From Stomoxys calcitrans (taxonomy: Eukaryota; Arthropoda; Insecta; Diptera; Muscidae): DNA of 64,000 nucleotides. A program made the position numbers and the translations under genes. The stretch is from NCBI RefSeq assembly GCF_963082655.1, contig NC_081555.1, positions 25,292,776-25,356,775 on the forward strand, read 5' to 3'. Below the pieces are notes generated by a model. It was not told where the DNA came from and made no database searches. It saw only the letters and a list, made by a program, of their open reading frames with translations. Shown here in pieces: positions 11,456 through 23,164 of the stretch (position 1 is its first letter; every line of letters begins with the position of its first letter).

Positions 11456-12287
11456 ACTATTGGCTCTGGATGTTTTGATTTAAATCGAAATTCGAAATCC
11501 CATGTATTGCTCTATATGTAGCAGCATGTAAGAGGCTTAATGATGTTCTGTAAATTTCTTGATCCCTTACTACCGATAACATACAACAATTTCCAATAAT
11601 AATCGATAACATGCTTTGTAAAGACCATTTTGGTCTTTACAAAGTACAAAAAAATATAATAACTTGAAATGGCAGCCAAAAGTTTATATTTTTCATATAT
11701 ATAGGGTAAATCCAAAACTAATCCATTTATTCTCGATAACTCACAATCGTTTTTTTGTGATGCAAAAACAAAAAAGATTTAATCGCTTCTGGTAATCGAA
11801 TAATATTAATAATTTTTAGTTTAGCATAAAAAATGATTATTTATGCAGTTTGCATTATTTCTTCGAGGCAATTAGTGAATTATTGTTAAATTTATCGGCA
11901 ATGTTGTTAATATTTAAAAATCGATTACAATGTTTTTTTCTCAATTTTATCTTCATATCTCTCCCCACCGTGTAGTAATTCAGTTGTGAAAGTGTCCCCG
12001 TTTTATTTTAGCACTATCAAATTAAATTCATATGTTTTCGATATATTTTCTAGTGCTAACTTTCACTAGACAGTTATCGAAATCACCTAATTACAGTGCA
12101 TAACATGTAACTTGCACTGTGTGGTACTACAAAAAGATCGAGGTTAATAGCTCTGGTTGATTTTCGCAGTATCCATTAATTGACTATCAATATCATCTAA
12201 TAAACAGTCGATAACTGGTACTTTGAACTGTATAGTAGTCAAATCAAGTACTATCGATGTCATAGAATATATGACATCGATAATTAA

Positions 12288-12777
12288 AGGCTCTATTACA
12301 CGGCATGTAGTTGTTTTATGACATGTCAAATTTAGCACATGTTGAATTATTTGTACATGTGGCGTGATACAAACGAAACTAACATATGAAAATCACTTTT
12401 CAAAGCAGCACATGTAATTTTTTTCGATTTTCCAAGACATATTAACCAAGGTAACATACTCATAATCAGAGTTGCACTAATCACTGATTTTTTATATAAA
12501 AAACAACTGTTTTTGTTGTCAGTCGAATGGAAGCAACCCCAAATTAAATTGTTTTCACAAATTTATGATTTAACCACATTCTCACAGCTGTAACAATTAT
12601 TACGCATAAAAAATCAGCTTTTGCCCAAAGCTGTATGTTTTTTTCATACAAAAATAACATACAGGTGTGATAGCAAAAATAATGAATCGTATGTAAAATA
12701 ACAAGTTTTACAAACATTTTCAATTAGATGTGAATACAAAAAGTGGCATGTCATAAGACATGCCGTGCAATAGCGCC
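12288..12777. mobile_element. MITE flanked by TTAA
   Basis: The 490-bp element has terminal inverted repeats GGCTCTATTACACGGCATGT (left) and its near-complement ending GCCGTGCAATAGCGCC (right), about 18 of 20 matching. TTAA lies on each side (12284-12287 and 12778-12781). No coding frame is present. TTAA target preference is typical of piggyBac-type transposases. Confidence 0.75.
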
Positions 12778-13887
12778 TTAAGCTGTACAATTTAGCATTG
12801 GCAATCTATCCAATGCATCTGAAACGAAAATAAACACAGGTACTAAAATAAAACAGGGATATCTACATTGGCCCTATCTTGTTTTAATAAACGATAACTT
12901 ATTTATGCTTTCCACTGTATAATGCTAAAATAAAACAGAAGTCACTGTTATTCCGTTCTTAGTTAACATTTGTTTATAGCTTGGAATAACCCCAAGCTCC
13001 ACAGTCAAGCATCTTCAAAGCATATGTACAGAATGTGTGTTTTGGCCAAGTCCATAAGTTTGTTTTTTTTTTTTTGGGCCGAACATAGAAAACATATTGA
13101 GCAGTCTGGTGTTATGTTCAATGTTGTCAGGCCTAATGAGCCAAATGCCATAAAACAAAAAAACAACGCAATTTTCGGCGAGTGAGAGAAAAACACACAA
13201 AATCTCCTCACCAAAGCAAAAAAGAATTCAAGCTGAATAAAACGATAACAAAGTTATTCTAGAAAACAAAATCTATGATCATGTCTTATTAGACTCTCGA
13301 CATAGAGTTAGGTGTTGGTTTTTGGAAAAATGCTTCTTTGTACTGGGCCAACAAAACAAAAACGCAACTCTTCAGGTTAGATTCAAACAACGTTTTGACC
13401 AATTCAAAAAAAAAGAAGTGAAATATGAAATTTAGTGTTAAATTTTTTTTTATGTGGTTTTTCCTTTGGTGCGTTTTCCTTTTCCATCAATCACCCTGCG
13501 TGTGTGTGGTGGATGGTGGCTGTTATAGTTTACAATGTTCGATGCTGGGCTTTTTTGTTTTGGTTGGTTGTGTAAGTGTACGTTCACCTGAGGAAGGAAG
13601 CTTACTCTTAAACGTTGTTTCTGGTTTAGGGCATTTGGAGGAAATTGGGTACGTTCAAGTAAAGACTGTAAATAGTGGATGTTACCAATTAGACAAGTTA
13701 AGACAGAAGATTGTTGTAGTTGCAGTAGTACAAGAAGAAAGAAAAAATTGTAAGCCATTTAGGTTAATAAGGAGGCCAATGAAAAAAACATAGCCAAGTA
13801 TTTGTGTTTACCATTTCAAGTCATTGTTGTCATCTAACACTTGTGTTAAAGACAAACAGACATACCAGTCATACTACTCATGAATTA

Positions 13888-14187
<300 letters not shown>

Positions 14188-14232
14188 TTAAGTCAAGGAC
14201 ATCGTATAGTTTGTGCATTTTATAGAACTTAC

Positions 14233-14470
14233 CAATTTTTGTGGTATAATTTATTGCGCCAAATATCAATTCGGGTGCACGATAGTATCGTGAACAGATA
14301 TATGAGACATTTGGTTCTCCATGTAACAATTGTTTAGCACTGCCAAAATCGCATAATTTCAATACAGCGGTCTCTGGATCCAACAGCAAATTTTGTGGTT
14401 TAATATCACGATGACAAATACCCAATGAATGTATGTAAGCCAAACTTCTGAACAATTGATACATGTAAAG
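14233..14470 (-). CDS. sgg: Shaggy/GSK-3 kinase exon 4 (catalytic and activation loops)
   Basis: A 238-bp exon encodes 79 residues starting LYMYQLFRS and ending NYTTKI, plus the first base of the Asp codon completed in the next exon. It carries the catalytic loop HRDIKPQN (catalytic Asp 711 of the long form), the metal-binding DFG (Asp 730) and the activation segment [13 protein letters not shown], whose tyrosine pair includes the GSK-3 autophosphorylation site. All residues needed for catalysis are present, so the kinase should be active. The acceptor is cccttttag|C and the donor ATTG|GTAAG. Confidence 0.98.
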
Positions 14471-14654
14471 CTAAAAGGGAAGAAGAGGAAAAATATGGAC
14501 ATTAATTTAAAACAAAAAACAAAGGAAAACCTTTAATTATGGGCTTTGAAAGCAGTTTTTCTAATGATAAATGGTCTAGTCATTGCCTAATGTAGAATTG
14601 TCAAGAAACTCATCATTCTAACATATTATCCATGCACTGTAGCTTGCAAAAGCT

Positions 14655-14956
14655 ATGCTAAATGCAAATTTTTCCCATGAACATTACACTAGGGAACAGG
14701 GGCAAACTTCTCACATATCTAAGACTGCAGTCCGTTTCAAGTTTAAGCTCAATGGTAGGGGGCCTGCTTTTTATAGCCGAGCCCGCAGTTCGAAACTTCT
14801 TTGGAGAGAAGTTTTTACATGGCATAGTACCTCACAAATATTGCAGGCATTAAAAGGGGAAAACCACTACTGAAAATTGTTTGTCTGATGGTCTCGCCAG
14901 CTTATAAACCCAGGCATTTAGCGTTATAGGCGGACTTGGTAACCTCTGCGCTATGA
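14655..14956 (-). mobile_element. tRNA-derived SINE, family 1
   Basis: The minus strand begins near 14955 with an A box (TAGCGCAGAGGTTACC) and a degraded B box (GGGTTTATAAGC). It then follows the family body (CAGTAGTGGTTTTCCCC, TATTTGTGAGGTACTATGCC, AAACTTCTCTCCAAAG, TCGGCTATAAAAAGCAGG) and ends with TTCATGGGAAAAATTTGC. It lies in the intron between kinase exons 3 and 4. Confidence 0.8.
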
Positions 14957-15124
14957 TGACCTCCAAAAATGCCATTGCCATTGGGTTTTTATGGAATTTA
15001 AGAAACACATGGCAGCGGTAGTTGGAAACTTCACGGCATTTTATATGCCGTCCACCATGTATAGAGTTCTGTGGTATTTCTTGTAGACAGAAACTAAAAC
15101 GGCATAATGGGATGTTAAAACAAC

Positions 15125-15725
15125 CATATGTTGTTGTTGTTACAGCAGTTTGTTGTGTTCTATCTTTCGTCTGTTTGATTCTGTCGAGTATCCAGTTCCA
15201 GGAAGGATCTGGTGCTGAGTCCAGTGTGTCTGTCTGGGCAGTTTAACAGATGACTTGTGTCGTGTGATCCCTGGTCACAATCGGGACATACATCTTGCAC
15301 GTCGTTATCAATCCTTGCTCTGTAGAAGTTGAGGCGGCTGCATCTGCCGGAACGTAATTTAGCTGGAACTACTCTGGTTTGCTGGAGGAGGTTAATTTCT
15401 TCAGGTGCAATGGGAGGCGGTCTTTCTCCAAGGACTACATTCACCCGGTAGCTATTTACCGCATCTGCTATCGTGTCTAGACTCGCTTGATCTAGAGGTT
15501 TTCTCTTGTAGCGTTGAACATCACGCTCTAGATCACGCTCTTAAGGCTTCTGGGCGGTGAATACCTATCCACAAGATGATGATTTTGATGTTCTCTGCGA
15601 TAACAGTCTTAAAGGTATTGCTTAGACAGCATGTAGTTATGTCTTCGCACTGATAAAATCTTTGTCTCCTGATGAACGTAGTCCAGAACTGAGGAGATAG
15701 CCAGTCGCAGTTCGAAAGGCGGCAT
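15125..15725 (-). pseudogene. Degraded copy of the 9.5-kb LINE, 3' end of ORF2
   Basis: The minus strand encodes LGERPPPIAPEEI, AKLRSGRCSRLNFYRARID and VQDVCPDCDQGSHDTSHL, closely matching the end of the intact-frame LINE at 9483-11455. It includes the Cys/His motif and the QNQTDER terminus. The CAA-type tail is visible as GTTGTTGTTG at the left edge. Frameshifts and a deletion near LSTRSF break it. Confidence 0.85.
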
Positions 15726-15940
15726 TCTGACTTACTTTACTTTAATAGGCTATCACAGAACATTTTTTCCACTAGCCGAACGTGGCATAGCGTTTCAAGC
15801 GCCTCGATCTTCTGTCCTCGAAACTTGGTTTCAAAGATTTTAGAAAGAGCGCAGAAGATCGAGACGCTTGGAAAGCTATTCAACGTTCGGCTAGTGGAAC
15901 AAATGTTCTGTCATAGCCAATTAAAGTAAGTAAAGTAAGT
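15725..15940. repeat. Long imperfect hairpin (inverted repeat with arms of about 85-90 bp)
   Basis: The left arm starts ACTTACTTTACTTTAA and runs through CACTAGCCGAACG to CTCGATCTTCTG near 15818. The right arm (about 15862-15938) is its reverse complement, from CAGAAGATCGAG to AAAGTAAGTAAAGTAAGT. The loop is about 45 bp and the arms look about 85% matched. It abuts the LINE fragment. It may be a MITE or a fold-back unit; a transcript through it would form a long hairpin. Confidence 0.75.
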
Positions 15941-16019
15941 TGGAGTCCAGAACGGACATGAGCATATCGCCGCTATTAATGAATTGGTTTAATATAATGC
16001 TAAAAGGCAGTCTTATTGA

Positions 16020-16180
16020 CGCATCACTGATGGAGGACCGGCGATGAAGAGGCGGACTTTTGCTATATTGGTATGTGGTGACGAGGAGGAGTTGGAGAGG
16101 GTTGAGCAATCTTTATGACACTACCCAGCAATTGTGAGAAGAAGACACAGGATATGGATGAACACCTCCTTCCGTTCCTG
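16020..16180 (+). pseudogene. LINE ORF2 C-terminal fragment
   Basis: The plus strand reads DEEELERVEQ followed after a stop by YPAIVRRRHRIW. This matches the EEETVEHLLCHCPA(L)xxRR block downstream of RNase H in Jockey-type elements. It is heavily decayed. Confidence 0.5.
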
Positions 16181-16299
16181 GATAACCTCCATGTACTTAG
16201 TCCCCTTGTCATTGGATCTACCGGACCATACTCTCACTGGCCAAAATTTCTTCCCGATCCGCCTGGTTTCATAAAGGCCAAAACAGAAAGAGCGCGTTG

Positions 16300-16378
16300 T
16301 GCTTTGTTTTTGAGTGTCGCGTTGAAAAATGCAACTCTGCAAACAAATATCCCAAAAGCAATGCGCAAAAGTTAAAAC
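16300..16378. repeat. Arm of the 46-kb MITE family
   Basis: GTGTCGCGTTGAAAAATGCA, then CCCAAAAGCAATGCGCAAAA matches the left arm of the element at 46010-46275. Confidence 0.55.
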
Positions 16379-16978
16379 GTTTTCTACTTTGTTTTGGCCG
16401 TAATTTTTTTGTCTTGTGCGTTTCTGCTGTCTTTCTCCCAGCGCTGCAGGGTCTGACCCTCAGAGTCGCAGTATGAAGGTAGAGTTGGAGTGCAGTTCGC
16501 AGTAGGGGCAAAAATTGTCAATTCAGAACCGAACTCCAGCATCGACTTCGACTTCGACTCCGGCTTCAAAACCTCGACTACGAATCCCTTTTTTTTTTTT
16601 TTTCTCTTCTCGTATACCTTCTTCTGGGCGAACATAATGGACATCAGGTCTTTGAGTGTAACGACAAGCATGCTTTTGCTGCCCTAACCTAACCTAAGCA
16701 TGTCCACATGCTATGACACAGAACGTTCGAACTTGGCTACAAAAAGTAGCTCCCCTAACAAAAACATGATTCGAACTGCAGTTATTGATTGATTGCACCG
16801 ATATTCCTAATAGGATGTTCGAAAGTTTGTAGCCTGACAGTTTGCCTTAAAGGCCAAGTTCACTTGGATACAAATATGCGCTTCCCTTTTGGTAGTGATT
16901 TGAAAGATTTTTACAAATCTTTAAAAGTGATCTTAAATAACTTATAATTTAATACAATTTATTTATTTATGTACTTAC

Positions 16979-17089
16979 CCTTATAAAGTTAATGGGTATT
17001 GTTTGCTTAGTTTTAGCATATTGACGCGCCACTTTATATACGGTTTCTGGTATATATTCGAGTACTAAATTCAAAAACACTTCGTCACG
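16979..17089 (-). CDS. sgg: Shaggy/GSK-3 kinase exon 3 (hinge region)
   Basis: A 111-bp phase-0 exon encodes 37 residues, [19 protein letters not shown] onward to INFIR. It covers the hinge (LEYIPETV in GSK-3, where Asp/Glu-Tyr-Val/Ile-Pro contacts ATP) and the start of the C-lobe. The acceptor is ttttttag|CG and the donor AGG|GTAAG. A 4.4-kb intron lies upstream (17090-21445) and a 2.5-kb SINE- and LINE-bearing intron downstream (14471-16978). Confidence 0.97.
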
Positions 17090-18195
17090 CTAAAAAACAA
17101 AGAAACATAAAAAAAAATGTTGTTAGTTCTTTTGTAATACTAATGAAAGCCATCGAAAATATAAAAATGAAAATGTTTCAATATGAAAATAAATTTAGCA
17201 AAGAGAAATACAAAACAATTATAATAAAAAAATAATAAAAATAATTATGGTATGAATAATTAATAAAATTATTGCAGGACATTAAATTGTGCTAAATTAT
17301 CAAAAAATAAACAAGAACAAGAACAAAAAAACAACAATTTATTGTTAATATTAAAACTTTAAAAAGAAAGGTGGGAGGTGCCTTTATGGATATGTAGCAG
17401 TGCAAGACAGATAAAGACATATGAAACATTTCAAAAGTTAAAAAGTAAAAGAAAATTGTTTATTTTTAATACATTTGACATTATATTTTTTCTCAGTGCA
17501 ATTCAAATTGGATTGCCGCTTTCTCTAAAGGCTCAAATAATATGTAGATAAGATATAATAAGGCCAGGGGAGAAGGCGTCCTAACATATCTAGAAGTATT
17601 GGTAGCCCCAATAATAGCTCAAGGCATCAAAAATCCCACATACAAAGAAGTTTAAAATCCAAGTATAGCCAAAGTATGTCCAAAGCTACTGCGTAGTCGC
17701 CAAATAGTTGGAAGGTGTTTGATTTGGTTTGGTTTTCCTAGTGTAAAATTCTGGTCAATATCTTTAGATCTCAAACGCAGCAAGGGTCTTTCTCTTCAAT
17801 ATGGAAGATATTTGACTGCATATGGCAGTGGTCCCAATAAAAATGCAGGCAGTTTTGGGTGTTGTTGTAGCAGTATGTTGCACACTGAGACCGCTGCCCT
17901 TGGCCGAGGAACGACTCCATCAGGTCAATCCGGCTGCCATGGAATTATGGCAGTTCTGGATCGTATTCCATTATGTGTTGCTTAGCTGGCGAGTCTATAT
18001 TTGTCCATATTGGTGCACATAGTTTGCTATTGACGGGGATCAATTATCTGACATGTACTTAACAATCATCGTAAGCACCAAGCTCGATGGTAAGGAATTT
18101 GTATAGGCAGCGAAACTGTTGGCATGACCCATACCTGAATAAGAGATAGCAACCTGTTTGGAGAAACGGGGACTTGAGAAAGCTACGAAAAACTA

Positions 18196-18426
18196 AGCCA
18201 CCGTAGCGCAGAGATTAGCATGTCCGCCTATGACGCTGAACGCCTGGGTTCAAATCCTGGCGAGACCATCAGTAAAACTTTTCAGCGGTGGTTTTCCCCT
18301 CCTAATGTTGGCAACATTTGTGAGGTACTTTGCCACGTAAAACTTCTCTCCAAAGAGGTGTCGCACTGCGGCACGCCTTTCATGGGCAAAATTTGCAAGA
18401 AAAACTACAAGCATGCTCTAAAATAG
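18196..18426 (+). mobile_element. tRNA-derived SINE, family 1 (internally deleted)
   Basis: The A box GTAGCGCAGAGATTAGCATG and B box GGTTCAAATCC are well kept, the marks of a tRNA-derived pol III promoter. The body runs through CAGCGGTGGTTTTCCCC and CTCCAAAGAGGTGTCGCACTG, then jumps to TTCATGGGCAAAATTTGC. The GGCTATAAAAAG middle section present in other copies is missing. Confidence 0.85.
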
Positions 18427-18509
18427 GGTGAATAGAATCAACCCGTGTATGTATAGGAAGCTGTAAAAGGAATCCCTAATTAAGATAGGAACTAATTGCT
18501 AAGAGAGTG

Positions 18510-19370
18510 TCAGGGGTCGTGTTTTTGCAAATCCTTTGAGGTAGTGAACGAGTCTTCCAGGTTACGCAAAGTGCTCTCTAAGGACTTAAAACGCCTTGAG
18601 AGGATTATGGAACACGTATGGAGTTTAACTCTGAAACTCTCAAGTACGAGGCTAAGACGCATGTCCCTTATTGTGCAGATAAAGCCAGCGGGTCAATGTA
18701 CTCTGATAAAAACTCGGAGACTCTTAAGCTACTAGCTGCGACGCATTTTCCTGGGTGTTCAGGTGTAGCCAGCGGGTCGATGTACTCGGACGGTATCATG
18801 AACCACTGATAACGGCGAGGAACTGATAACGGAAGAAGAGAATTCGTATGAACACAACAAGTCGAAGAGACCGAATGGCAAGCGGGTTGAAATGTTTCAA
18901 AGGGCACGACCGTGCGCCATACATCCCCTTGAGAAGCATTTTAGCTAAGGAGCGGAAAACCCTTGAATGGAACCTGGACTGAGTCTAGCGCTGATACTCT
19001 TGAACTACTGACTGCGACGCATTTCCCCGAGTGCTCGGATGTAGTTAGTGGATCAATGTATTCGAACGACATAGATGTCTCTCGAATACAGCACAGTGCC
19101 GAGTCACTGTCCGTGGTCCCGGCACGGGATAGCTGTGAGCACCACACAAACTGGAGCATTGAGGTCCAATCTATGTGGAGTTCATGGCTGTAACGAGAAG
19201 CTTAGCTGCAAGCTACCAGACGCGTCCACAAGTTGCGAGTATTGGAATGCTCCATACGGAGTAGCTGCAACGACAGTCGCGGACAATCAGCGGTATCGAG
19301 CGAAAAGTCTCAGTGAGGGGCCGGGCGGCACCGACTCTTGCACAAATACTGAGTGCCTATGATGCTCGAT
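18510..19370 (+). pseudogene. LINE ORF fragment with a triplicated THFPG module
   Basis: Three related modules of about 76 bp occur at 18633, 18717 and 18993. They encode ETLKYEAKTHVPYCADKASG, ETLKLLAATHFPGCSGVASG and DTLELLTATHFPECSDVVSG, each followed by SMYSD or SMYSN. The first two are directly tandem (84-bp step). The THFPG segment is usual between the endonuclease and RT of non-LTR ORF2, where it normally occurs once. The rest of the stretch is broken coding sequence. Confidence 0.5.
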
Positions 19371-19479
19371 ATGACAAGGCGAGTTATTGGGGCTTTAAAT
19401 AAAATTTTTTTTCTTTAGGAGATTTTCTTAGGGGAAAAATATTTTAATTGGGGATCTCTTTAAAAAAAATCTGGTTCTA

Positions 19480-19640
19480 CCAGAAGCCCTGACAGGTATT
19501 TGCATTGTCGGATTTCTGATGTCTCGCTGGACATAGGAGGAGTTGGAGACGTTCGAGTACCTTTTGTGCCATAGCCCCGCAATTGTGGATCTCTGCAGGA
19601 AGGATTATCTTATATCTTTTAATATTACTGATGAATTTCA
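19480..19640 (+). pseudogene. LINE ORF2 C-terminal fragment
   Basis: A plus-strand frame reads EELETFEYLLCHSPAIVDL, the same Cys/His-bearing C-terminal block as at 16020-16180 but from a different copy. Confidence 0.5.
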
Positions 19641-20854
19641 TAGAAATCAGTTCAGATTTAGATATAGCTGACATATACAGTCGAATCCGTTTGATTGACA
19701 ACAGCAAAATACGGAAAATTTGTTTCAATTAACCGAGGTTTTCAAGTAGGCGGAGTTAATAACATTGAAATCTGATGTTTTCAGCAAAATTTGTATTCCA
19801 ATTAACCGGTTTGTTCAATTAAACAGCATTCTTCGATCAAAGAAAAACTATTTAATTCTTAGTAGTCTTTCTTTTGTGTGTAGTATAATAAATATGGGCA
19901 TCAAAATAATTTTTCTTTGCTGCGAGGAAACATTTTAATACATTTTGAAATCATCGGCATTAAAATAGTAATGCAGTTTTTCTTAATTTTTTACTTATAA
20001 TTTATTTTAAGGACATTTTTGTTACATTTTTGTGCATAAAAACAAAGTTGAGTTATTCATGCTTTTGTAAAAATAAATAGATTTTAAAAATTTCCTATAG
20101 TTCTTTTGCTTAAGTAAGTTTAAAAAAACACAGTTTTTAATGTCTTTAACGGAAAAAAATAAAAAAAAAACAAATTAGTGAGTTATAAATGAAGTTTTTT
20201 GATTATGATGATTAAGGAATTATTAGAAAAAAAGCCATTTACAAAATAATAATGCTTATGATCTGGATCTCCTGTTCCGAGCGCTCTTGGGCATACACAC
20301 ATTTTTTTGGTTAGAGCAATACATGTATTCTTTTTTTTAATATATAAGAGGAGGATTTTTTCATGAAATAACATTTTAAGTTTGAGATAACGGCTGACTT
20401 TTATCGATTGAAGTATATGAGTTTTTGGTTTGGTTGATGATGGCTTTATAGGTACCTGTGGTTTCAGAACCGAAGCTAGTATCCCCACATCAATGGGAAA
20501 TTCCGCTAACTTTTTTTGTTTGGGGTTTAATTTTCAGTTGTTTTCAGATTTCAGTTTGAAAATTGTCAATGTTTGGAAATATTTCAAAAAAAAATATTTT
20601 AACAATTTTCATACATCAACAATACATCATAGACAATTTACAATTTTTCCCATCACATTGAAAAAATTCGTTTTCGTTGGTTTTAGTAAAATTTTGTTGG
20701 GAATTTCAAGTTAAAAAGTTGATGGTTTGTTTGATTGGTTGGTGGTTGAGTTGGTAGTGGGAAGAGTTTGTATTGCGGCGGTGTCAGAGTTGATGGTGGT
20801 GGTGGCGGTGGTGGTGGCAGTGGAGGTCAAGATGTTGGTTGAATTTCCCACCCA

Positions 20855-20944
20855 TTCACACACACACACACACCCACACACACACGAGAGCCCATTTTTA
20901 AGGCAATTTGTTGTTATTGTTCATTGAACAAACACACACACATA
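20855..20944. repeat. CA microsatellite
   Basis: CACACACACACACACCCACA and a second short CA run at 20932-20941. A GGTGGTGGCGGTGGTGG trinucleotide stretch precedes it near 20795. Confidence 0.9.
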
Positions 20945-21445
20945 CAATATAAATTAGAAAAACAAAATATTAACATAAACGAATTACCAAAAAAGAAAAA
21001 CAGAATAAGGGAAAGTATGGAAAAACGACAATAAGAGTAGGAGATGTACAGAAACTAAATGAAAAAATTAAAAACAAAAAGAAAAAAGAAAAGATTTTAT
21101 GACAATAAATCCCCCTTGTTACTGTTACTTTATCGTCCTTAGATCAGGGCACTTAGATAAGAAAAATATAGTTTCCAGTTTCAATACATATGCATAAAAT
21201 AATGTTACAACAAATTTTTACGCTTAAAGCATGCTATAATATAGTTTTGATATATATGTATATATATTTTGTATATATAGTTTCAGACGATAAAACGGAC
21301 AAACGCTATTACTTAAGGAAAAATGGTGTAAATTATGGGCTTGTTTCTTCCGTTTGAATATTGTGTTACAAATGGTGGTTTGGTATTTTAGTTATGTAGC
21401 TTGTACAAGACATCAACATCTATTATGATTTATGCGGCAACTTAC

Positions 21446-21529
21446 CTTTTCACCACTCGAATAGAAGAAATACAAAAGTTTTACAATATTACAATGCTCC
21501 AATTTACGCATAATTTGCAGCTCACGATT
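21446..21529 (-). CDS. sgg: Shaggy/GSK-3 kinase exon 2 (alpha-C helix region)
   Basis: An 84-bp phase-0 exon encodes 28 residues from NRELQIM to YSSGEK. The Glu of RELQIM is the alpha-C glutamate that pairs with the catalytic lysine in active kinases. The acceptor is aatttaacag|A and the donor AAAAG|GTAAG; an 88-bp intron separates it from the previous exon. One residue is unusual: the segment reads VKLLYFF, where fly Sgg and human GSK-3 beta have, from memory, a basic residue at the second Leu (KLKYFF, RLRYFF). The codon is a clear TTG. Confidence 0.97.
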
Positions 21530-21617
21530 CTGTTAAATTAAACAAAAAATATATATGTATACATTAATTTTAAGAAATTTTTTAAGAATTCCTTAATTTT
21601 CTTATCATTATACTAAC

Positions 21618-21808
21618 CTTAAATCGTCTGTCTTGTAAAACTTTCTTTATGGCTACCAGTTCACCGGTATCGCATAGTTTTGCCTGAAAGACAACGCCAA
21701 AACTGCCATTGCCAATCACCTTTGTATCTGTGTAGGAAACTTCTTGTACACGATCGGTACCTTGGCCGGGAGTGGCAACAACTGTGGTAATTTTTGAGCC
21801 ATCTCTGC
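21618..21808 (-). CDS. sgg: Shaggy/GSK-3 kinase exon 1 (glycine loop and catalytic Lys)
   Basis: The exon codes for 63 residues plus a split first codon. It begins [18 protein letters not shown] and ends DRRFK, the constitutive start of the GSK-3 kinase domain. The glycine loop reads IGNGSFGVV and the ATP-binding lysine lies in VAIKK (residue 615 of the long form). The Arg of DRRF is the family's primed-substrate phosphate-binding residue (Arg96 in human GSK-3 beta). The acceptor is ctctacag|GC in phase 1 and the donor is AAG|GTTAG. The upstream partner is the long exon at 58125-56445. In Drosophila short isoforms use other first exons, but none was recognised here. The protein acts in Wingless, Hedgehog and insulin signalling, phosphorylating targets such as Armadillo. 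Confidence 0.97.
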
Positions 21809-22739
21809 CTGTAGAGTGGAGAAAAGAAAAAAAAACACAATTAACAATATGGAACTTCTTAAAAAAATTTTACAACAAAAACATGTAGCCTTTGATAAAG
21901 AACTTTTTTTGCAAATGAGCTGAAAAGATGCAAAATCTCTATATTCTGGCCAATAGAATACTTCAAAACATTGTTATAATCGATAATTATTTTGTTTTAA
22001 ATGTATATTAGATGTATAAACCATTCTATCTATTTGATTATAATGTTGCCCAAAGTTTACTACTGTTTGTTCTGTCGAAGCTGTTATTTTAAAGTGTTGA
22101 ATGTCTACTTCAGAGAACTGTGGTGGGTTTTTTTTAGTACTCCACTGTTGCTATCAAAATGCAGATGGCAGTTAGTGAAATCTCAAACACACTATGCACT
22201 CTATAACTAAAGTACAACTTAAATGCGACAACAACACACACTAATAGTATTGTTGGCGATTAGTTGCGATGTTCAACCATTCAGTCACGCATGAACGAAG
22301 AACGAGTTAGGGTTGGTATTCTATTCTGCTTTCGGAATAGCCGCTGAACTTTGTAATTGTTTCGCGAGCGAAATTTGACAGATATCAAACGTTTTTGTTT
22401 CCACACCAAAACACGTTTCTTTATCTGCACTTATTATTTTCTCTATTTTATATTGTTTTCCCTAATAAATAAAGAAATACGAACCATTGAAACCAATGAA
22501 ACAAACTAAAATAACAAGTGTTGCCACTCTAGTAGTTTTTTTTTGGCATTTTCTTCACTATAAACAGAGTACTTCTTTTCCGCCAATGTTTCGCCGACGT
22601 TTGTTTTTATATGGAGTTTGACAGCATTCCGCTCAAAAAACTGAACAGAATACTCAGCTTTAGATTACAATCACATTCGTATATATCAACGTTGACAACA
22701 CTCGTGTCTTTACATGTATTTGGCGATTTATTTATACCA

Positions 22740-23090
22740 AAATATATTTTAACCGATAAGGACAATATGGGTATCAAATGAAAGGTACGTAAAAGTAGAG
22801 TAAGATTTTGATACACAATTTTTAACCCTAGTATCAGGGCAGTCGCACCAGCTCCAAAAATACCCCCCAAAATACATTAAAGTGAAATAATAATAGACAT
22901 CTTTGACCCTTAGTATCAGGGGGGACACCCCTCCCCCAAAAATACTCCCAAAATAAATTTTTAAAGATTAGGGCAGCATGGACATCAAATGAAAGATATG
23001 TACAAGTAGAGTAAGATTTTGATACTCAACTTTGGTTGCAAGTGTCAGGGGGGTCGGCCCACTCCCAAAGAATGAGCTCCCTAACATTAG
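22740..23090. repeat. Tandem repeat, about 130-200 bp unit
   Basis: ATCAAATGAAAGGTACGTA, then AGAGTAAGATTTTGATAC, then TATCAGGG recurs (22770 and 22985), with C-rich CCCCCAAAAATACTCCC segments between. No coding frame is present. Confidence 0.6.
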
Positions 23091-23164
23091 ATGCCAAATA
23101 TGTTGTATCGTAGTTGCTTACGGCATGAGATGGTGCAGTCATTTATGTTTATATTTTGTAAGTC

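Noticed and set aside
19679..19840. Tigger/pogo-like element suggested by CAGTCGAATCCG
   Set aside because: No matching inverted end could be found, and the similarity is only to a short generic terminus.
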